Shown one piece after another: positions 5,600 to 9,518 of a stretch of 9,518 bases of DNA. The DNA comes from Natronomonas sp. (lineage in GTDB: Archaea; Halobacteriota; Halobacteria; Halobacteriales; Haloarculaceae): NCBI GenBank assembly GCA_007135435.1, contig SLIW01000389.1:1-9518 (forward strand). Direction: 5' to 3'. Position 1 is the stretch's first letter; every line of letters starts with the position of its first letter. The position numbers were made by a program, and so were the translations under genes. The notes beneath the pieces were generated by a model. The model was given only the letters and a program-made list of their open reading frames with translations. It searched no databases and was not told the origin of the DNA.

Positions 5600-6727
5600 T
5601 CAGGAGCGCTCCGGGAGCGGTCCCTCGTAGCCCGGCGGCACGTAGGGACACAGCGGATCGGAGCCGAGCGGGTCGCCCGTCGTGGCGAACGCCCGCGAGC
5701 GGCTCCCGCCGCAGACGACCCGGTAGGGACAGGCGCCGCACTTCCCCTGGAGCTCGTCGCGGTCGCGGAGCCGGCGGAACAGCGTCGAGTCCCGGTAGAG
5801 CTCCGTGACGGGCGTCTCCCGGACGTTCCCGGCCGAGAGCGGGAGGAAGCCGGAGGGGAACACCTCGCCGGTGTGGGAGACGAACGCGAAGCCGTCGCCG
5901 GCGACGATGCCGTGGCGTCCCTGGACGTCCTCCACGGCGCGGGCGTTCCCGCGACCCTGTGGGGTCTCGTCGCCGTCCGAGCGGCGCTGGTGGTCGTCAC
6001 CCTCCCGCCGACGCTGGTGGACGACCCGTCGGTACTGGGGTGCCTCCGTCGTCTTGACGCCGTACGGTCGGTTCGATGCGACGTCGTGGAGCCAGGCCAT
6101 GATCTCGTCCGCGGTGTCGGGGTCGACGGGATCGAGCGCCGCGCCACGACCGACCGGGACGAGGAAGAACACGCTCCAGAGGACACAGCCCAGGTCCTCG
6201 ACCAGGTCGGCGAGCGGCGCCAGCTCGTCACGCGTCGCCTCGCAGACGGTCGTGTTCACCTGCAGCGGGATGCCCAGCTCCCGCGCGTCCCGGGCCGCCT
6301 GGACGGTCTCCTCGAAGCTGCCGGCCTCGCCGCGGAACGCGTCGTGGCTCGCGGGGGTCGCGCCGTCGAAGCTCAGCGCCACCCGGCGCAGCCCGGCGTC
6401 GGCCAGGGCCGCCAGCCGCTCGCGCGTCAGCGACCGGGTGCCGCTGGGCGTCATGGTCACGTTCAGGCCGAGGTCGGTGCCGTAGTCGACCAGCTCGACG
6501 GCGTCCGCGCGCTTCAGCGGGTCGCCGCCGGAGAAGACGACGAGCTGGCCCTCGCCGAACTCCCTTACCTGCCGGAGCAGCCGCTTGCCCTCCGCGGTCG
6601 TCAGCTCCTCGGGATGGCGATCCGGCACCGCGTCCGCGCGGCAGTGGTCGCACGCCAGGTCGCACGCCTGGGTGAGCTCCCAGATGAGGACCAGCGGCCG
6701 GTCGTCCGTGTCGATGTTCCCTCTCAT
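5600..6727 (-). CDS. radical SAM/SPASM protein, TIGR04053-like
   Basis: A radical SAM iron-sulfur protein of 375 residues from the chosen ATG. The SAM-binding cluster motif CxxxCxxC is Cys22, Cys26, Cys29 in WELTQACDLACDHCRAD, followed by an SGGDPL motif. The middle carries QVNTTVCE, LWSVFFLVPVGRG and VKTTEAPQYRRV, and the C-terminal auxiliary cluster (SPASM) has Cys330, Cys333, Cys339 and Cys360 in CGACPYRVVCGGSRSRAF...LCPY. HTGEVFPSGFLPLSAGNVRE is characteristic, in my recall, of the TIGR04053 family, relatives of the heme-forming AhbD and NirJ enzymes; the substrate is unknown. A hydrophilic Arg/Gly/Asp insert lies near residues 255-285. In-frame ATGs at 6829 and 7033 would add 34 or 102 residues with no family features; 6829 is a fair alternative. 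It lies opposite to nos, so it is a separate transcript. Confidence 0.92.
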   Translation of the reverse strand: MRGNIDTDDRPLVLIWELTQACDLACDHCRADAVPDRHPEELTTAEGKRLLRQVREFGEGQLVVFSGGDPLKRADAVELVDYGTDLGLNVTMTPSGTRSLTRERLAALADAGLRRVALSFDGATPASHDAFRGEAGSFEETVQAARDARELGIPLQVNTTVCEATRDELAPLADLVEDLGCVLWSVFFLVPVGRGAALDPVDPDTADEIMAWLHDVASNRPYGVKTTEAPQYRRVVHQRRREGDDHQRRSDGDETPQGRGNARAVEDVQGRHGIVAGDGFAFVSHTGEVFPSGFLPLSAGNVRETPVTELYRDSTLFRRLRDRDELQGKCGACPYRVVCGGSRSRAFATTGDPLGSDPLCPYVPPGYEGPLPERS

Positions 6728-6949
6728 GGGTGATCTCGTGGCGACGCCCGCCACTGCGGTGTCACTCGCCTCGGGGTTGACCGGGTCGTCATACCATCCT
6801 AGCGGTGATTCCCAGCTCGTGGTACTCATGAAACGAGGTATGGACGATGGGTAGAGCCCGGACGTCTCCGGGGCCGCCCACGAGAGGGATTGGCAACCGA
6901 ATCCATACACTCGACTGTGACCTCTCTGGAACGAGTTAGAGCGGTCGTG

Positions 6950-7043
6950 CGAGATACATAGCGCATATCTCGTCCTCGAACGATTCTCAAACCCAGATTT
7001 GAATGAACGGGACGCTTTTTTCTGATCGACCATATATTCGATC
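6950..7043. promoter_or_regulatory. dyad-rich divergent control region before metallopeptidase gene
   Basis: Three inverted repeats lie in the AT-richer spacer. CGAGATA (6950-6956) pairs with TATCTCG (6966-6972). An imperfect dyad around CAAACCCAGATTTG centres near 6996. GATCGA (7024-7029) pairs with TCGATC (7038-7043), with ATATAT in between and its right edge touching the GTG at 7044. A T-run (7016-7021) about 26 nt before that GTG could be a TATA element for a leaderless transcript. These look like operator sites, but the bound factor is unknown. Confidence 0.4.
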
Positions 7044-7952
7044 GTGCAGATCGACTGGACTGGAGCCGAACGGTTCCTCTCCTACGTCCGTGGCGAGGTC
7101 TCGCTTTCCACGGTGTGGAACCATCCCGCATACGAGGTCGTGAAGGCGCATGCGTCGTTGCTCGGACGAGACCTGACGCGGCAGGACCTGAGAAGCGCAG
7201 TCAACGGCGAAGAGACGGTCTTTTCGTTGGCGGATCCGACGACCAACCAGCAGCGGATCCCCCGACTGATCGCGCACGTCCAGTCACACGAACGTCAGTG
7301 GTCCGACCAGATCGAACGACACCTCGAACGGATTGCGCCGGATGCGGACACGTCGGATGTCGTTGTTCATCTCGGTATTGGCTACGACATGGGTGTTGGT
7401 GTGTCGGGCGGGGCGTATATCAATGTGAACACGCCGCTGTTCCTGCGGAAGCCCCGTCAATTACTCTATACCGCCATTCACGAGGCATCTCACGTCCTCT
7501 ACGAGGGGGAACACGATTCTCGCGATAGACTCGGTCCGTCACCACTGCAGTCGGAGAACCAGCAGGCTGTCTGGAACACGGTCTTTCAAACGGAAGCGTA
7601 CGCAACGTATGCTCCACTGGAACTCCGCCGAGCCGACGGGAATATGGGCGGGGACGAGCATCCTGTGAGCGACGATTACCGACTGCTGCAGGATGACTCG
7701 CAGCTGCGCAGACTCGTCGAGGAGTACGACTCGTTCCGCGAGCGGCTCCACCGTGAATCGGTGCCGCGAGAGTCGCTGGTTTCCCACCTCTTCGGCGGGT
7801 CACGATTACCCTATCGGGTTGGATGTGCCATGGTCGAGGAGATCGAACGATGTGAGGGACTGGAGGGTGTGAGAGCGGGCTTTCAGACTGGTCCGGATGA
7901 ATTTCCCGAGCGGTACGATTGGACGTTGGACACGTATCGAACCGAGGACTAA
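7044..7952 (+). CDS. putative HExxH zinc metallopeptidase, uncharacterised
   Basis: A 302-residue protein without signal peptide or membrane segment, so probably cytoplasmic. The clearest motif is His146-Glu147-Ala-Ser-His150 within YTAIHEASHVLYEGEHD, a zinc-binding HExxH helix, with Glu184 in TEAYATY 34 residues later as a candidate third ligand, as in gluzincins. Before it, HLGIGYDMGVGVSGGAYINVN looks like the edge strand of such a fold. The layout (DWTGAERFL at the N-terminus, WNHPAYEVVKAH, then HExxH) resembles the DUF5700/DUF2268 type of putative peptidases, from memory only. GTG 7044 is the first start after an in-frame TGA at 7023. Base composition differs from its neighbours: many third positions are A or T and acidic bias is weaker, which suggests recent acquisition. 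The substrate is unknown. Confidence 0.82.
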   Translation: MQIDWTGAERFLSYVRGEVSLSTVWNHPAYEVVKAHASLLGRDLTRQDLRSAVNGEETVFSLADPTTNQQRIPRLIAHVQSHERQWSDQIERHLERIAPDADTSDVVVHLGIGYDMGVGVSGGAYINVNTPLFLRKPRQLLYTAIHEASHVLYEGEHDSRDRLGPSPLQSENQQAVWNTVFQTEAYATYAPLELRRADGNMGGDEHPVSDDYRLLQDDSQLRRLVEEYDSFRERLHRESVPRESLVSHLFGGSRLPYRVGCAMVEEIERCEGLEGVRAGFQTGPDEFPERYDWTLDTYRTED

Positions 7953-7990
7953 CTACCGTACTGCATCCACCCTCGATATCGGTCACTGCG

Positions 7991-8024
7991 GTTCCAGTAT
8001 ATCTGCAATCCGTCACTCTGGAAC
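7991..8024. terminator. weak hairpin between convergent genes
   Basis: GTTCCAG (7991-7997) and CTGGAAC (8018-8024) form a perfect 7-bp inverted repeat with a 20-nt loop containing TATATCT. It lies in the 134-bp gap between two converging genes, where a bidirectional terminator would be expected. There is no T-run, so the call is weak. Confidence 0.25.
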
Positions 8025-8086
8025 GGATGAACACGTACGCCGATCGCTACCGTGGATCGAAACCCGCCTCGCCAGGTGCCTGTGGC

Positions 8087-8521
8087 TCAGCGGACGACGG
8101 TCACGGGGACCGGCGAGCGCCGGGCCACCGTCTCGGCGACGCTGCCCAGCAGAACCCGTCGGGCCCCGCTGCGTCCGTGGCTCCCGATGACGACGTGGTC
8201 CACGTCGTGCTCGGTGGCGTACTCGACGATCTCCCGGGCGGGCACCCCGAGGGCCCTGTCGACGTCGATCTCGACCCCCAGTTCGTCGGCCCGGTCCCGC
8301 GCCGACTGGAGGAGCTCCTCGGCCCACTTCCCACTGGTCTCGCGGAGCCGGTCCTGGTCGGCCATGGCCGCGCCCTCCATCCCGGTCCACGTGTAGATAT
8401 CGCCGGGTTCCACGACGTGGAAGGCGGTGATCCGCGCGTCGGGATGCTGTTCGATGGCGAACTCGAGCGCCGCCGTCGACTGCTCGGAGTCGTCGAACGG
8501 AACGAGGACGTGGCGCGTCAT
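8087..8521 (-). CDS. universal stress protein (UspA family)
   Basis: A single-domain universal stress protein of 144 residues, the normal family length; such proteins bind ATP or AMP as dimers and help in stress survival, though the role of this copy is unknown. The N-terminus HVLVPFDDSEQSTAALEFAI is the first strand and helix of the fold with the usual D-x-S element. The C-terminal nucleotide motif G-x2-G-x9-G-S is complete: Gly113, Gly116, Gly126, Ser127 in VIGSHGRSGARRVLLGSV, followed by SPVPVTVVR. Upstream in-frame codons to 8593 code for Pro/Arg-rich residues that do not fit the fold, so ATG 8521 is chosen; it fits a leaderless transcript from the T-run 28 nt upstream. It is acidic, as expected for a haloarchaeal cytoplasmic protein. 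Confidence 0.95.
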   Translation of the reverse strand: MTRHVLVPFDDSEQSTAALEFAIEQHPDARITAFHVVEPGDIYTWTGMEGAAMADQDRLRETSGKWAEELLQSARDRADELGVEIDVDRALGVPAREIVEYATEHDVDHVVIGSHGRSGARRVLLGSVAETVARRSPVPVTVVR

Positions 8522-8544
8522 GGCGGATGGTCGGAGCCGGGCAC

Positions 8545-8549
8545 AAAAA
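8545..8549 (-). promoter_or_regulatory. TATA-like element for the stress protein gene
   Basis: On the minus strand the sequence reads CGTTTTTGTG, with the T-run 24-28 nt before the ATG at 8521. This is the expected place for a TATA box of a leaderless haloarchaeal mRNA. Confidence 0.45.
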
Positions 8550-8737
8550 CGGTTGCCTCGGTTCCAGCCCGGTGGGACTGGTGGGCGAATCACTTCGGGA
8601 GACCGGTCCCTGGCTGACCCACTGCGGGATCTCGGACCCGCCTGTCTCGACCGGGCGGCCGGTGGCGGAGGCCGCAGCCGCGAGAACCCACCGGCGGTAT
8701 CGACCGCGGCACCACGCTCCGGAATGGCCGGTCGGCA

Positions 8738-8787
8738 CCGGAAACGGTGGTAGCCTCCTGGCCCGGAAACGGTTGTAACCTCTATGG
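8738..8787 (+). repeat. 25-bp direct repeat upstream of HIT gene
   Basis: Two copies begin at 8738 and 8763. CCGGAAACGGTGGTAGCCTC and CCGGAAACGGTTGTAACCTC differ at two positions over these 20 bases, with a 25-bp period. The core AAACGGTTG also appears at 8547, where its complement forms part of the stress protein promoter. The copies could be operator or activator sites serving one or both of the diverging genes. Confidence 0.55.
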
Positions 8788-8811
8788 CGGTGGGGTGTGA
8801 ACGTCCCGACG

Positions 8812-9237
8812 ATGGCCGAGTGCGCGTTCTGTCGAATCGCCGCAGGGGAGGCGGACGCGTTCCGCCTCTACGAGGACGCCCGGACCGTCGCGTTCCTCGA
8901 CCGGGATCCGGCCACGCGGGGACACAGTCTCGTGATCCCGAGGGACCACCGGGAGTCGCTGTTCAGAGGTGGTGACCCGACGGCGACGGAGGTCTACGGG
9001 ACGGTGGAACGCGTCGTGGCGGCGATGCATCGGACGCTGGAGCCGGACGGCGTCAGCGTGTTCTACACGTCGGGCGACCTCGCGGGGAATGTGACGCACG
9101 CTCACGTCCACGTCCTGCCGCGGTGGGCCGACGACGACATCACCGTCGCGCTGGACCGCCACCCGTTAGACGCCGAGGAGGCCGACCGGCTGGCGGCACG
9201 GATCCGGGACGATATCCGAACCGGGGACGGCCGCTGA
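8812..9237 (+). CDS. HIT-family nucleotide hydrolase/transferase
   Basis: A histidine-triad protein of 141 residues. These enzymes cleave nucleotide phosphoramidates or dinucleoside polyphosphates, the middle His of the triad forming the nucleotidyl intermediate. The triad is His96-Ala-His98-Val-His100-Val in GNVTHAHVHVLPR, where many relatives have GQ in place of GN. The N-terminus CAFCRIAAGE (Cys4, Cys7) is the usual start of the HIT fold with half of a zinc site, followed by AFLDRDPATRGHSLVIPRDH, the conserved phosphate-side region. ATG 8812 gives the standard family N-terminus; GTG 8797 would add five residues. No clear ribosome site is visible. It diverges from the stress protein gene and is probably a separate transcript. 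The exact substrate cannot be told from sequence. Confidence 0.95.
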   Translation: MAECAFCRIAAGEADAFRLYEDARTVAFLDRDPATRGHSLVIPRDHRESLFRGGDPTATEVYGTVERVVAAMHRTLEPDGVSVFYTSGDLAGNVTHAHVHVLPRWADDDITVALDRHPLDAEEADRLAARIRDDIRTGDGR

Positions 9238-9344
9238 CTCTGGGCGGTTCTTTGGTTGGTGGACGACCAGCGACCGAGCACCGCGGGCCATCCCCCGAAG
9301 ATGTGCGGCACGACGTCTACGGTCGTCCCGACCCACGGATACGT

Positions 9345-9518
9345 ATGGTCAATTCTAACGGCAAATCCGGCGACTATCCGGGTGACGTCTTCGCTGTGGC
9401 CGAATTGGTTGCCTACCAGGACGACAGCATCGTGAGCCGGACCCTCGTCGACGAGGGATCGGGGACGCAGACGGCGTTCGCGCTCGACGCGGGCCAGCGC
9501 ATCAGCGAGCACTCGGCC
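9345..9518 (+). CDS. cupin-domain protein, truncated by window end
   Basis: Only the first 58 codons are present: MVNSNGKSGDYPGDVF, then AELVAYQDDSIVSRTLVDEG, then TQTAFALDAGQRISEHSA at the edge. The succession of short strands ending in LDAGQRISEHSA resembles the first half of small single-domain cupins, where the next residues would carry metal-binding His and Glu; His56 in SEHSA would be the first ligand. ATG 9345 is the only sensible start. No Shine-Dalgarno or TATA site stands out in the 107-nt gap after the HIT gene. The family call is moderate because the second cupin motif is missing from the window, and the function is unknown. Confidence 0.72.
   Translation, partial: MVNSNGKSGDYPGDVFAVAELVAYQDDSIVSRTLVDEGSGTQTAFALDAGQRISEHSA

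Noticed and set aside
5131..6231. 366-codon minus-strand frame overlapping the radical SAM gene and running on through the spacer
   Set aside because: It is out of frame with the well-supported radical SAM gene and very Ser/Arg/Thr-rich; its tail is a translation of the long hairpin and has no domain.
6728..7033. N-terminal extension of the radical SAM protein up to ATG 7033
   Set aside because: The added residues have no family motif and the far end overlaps the promoter region of the diverging gene. ATG 6727 is preferred, and 6829 remains possible.

Overview
The window reads as chromosomal DNA of a halophilic archaeon (class Halobacteria). It is very GC-rich. Most proteins are Asp/Glu-rich. 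GTG starts and overlapping genes are common, and Shine-Dalgarno sites match the archaeal 16S tail (GGTGATCC, GGAGGT). The predicted lipoprotein has a twin-arginine signal plus lipobox, and short TATA-like elements precede several genes. The nos genes imply a denitrifier, or at least an N2O reducer.

Left half (61-5014, + strand): an accessory cluster for nitrous oxide reductase maturation. A four-helix membrane protein of unknown role is followed, with overlapping reading frames, by nosD (exported beta-helix protein), nosF (ABC ATPase) and nosY (ABC permease). After a 290-nt repeat-bearing spacer comes nosL (copper chaperone lipoprotein). nosZ is not in the window and may lie upstream. In the known system NosL brings copper and NosDFY uses ATP to help build the copper centres of NosZ outside the membrane. 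The most surprising part is the nosY-nosL spacer. A 30-bp tandem repeat makes one frame (+1 relative to nosY, open from the nosY stop) encode 76 residues of which 23 are His. That frame ends on the Shine-Dalgarno-like site of an 18-codon mini-ORF, which in turn overlaps the nosL start by GTGA.

Middle (5015-5599): no convincing gene, but much structure. There are two near-identical 14-bp palindromes exactly 63 bp apart with a TATA box beside the second, a 10-bp hairpin between them, and a roughly 110-nt long imperfect hairpin downstream.

Right half: a leftward radical SAM/SPASM protein resembling the TIGR04053 family (related to heme-forming AhbD/NirJ enzymes). Diverging from it, across a spacer with three dyads, is a rightward HExxH putative metallopeptidase with visibly lower GC and different codon use. 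A universal stress protein gene (leftward) converges on that gene. Then come a HIT-family hydrolase (rightward) and the start of a cupin gene that runs off the window.

Functions of the nos proteins, UspA, HIT and the rSAM fold are supported by motifs visible in the sequence. Family names for the first gene and the HExxH gene rest on recall without a search.
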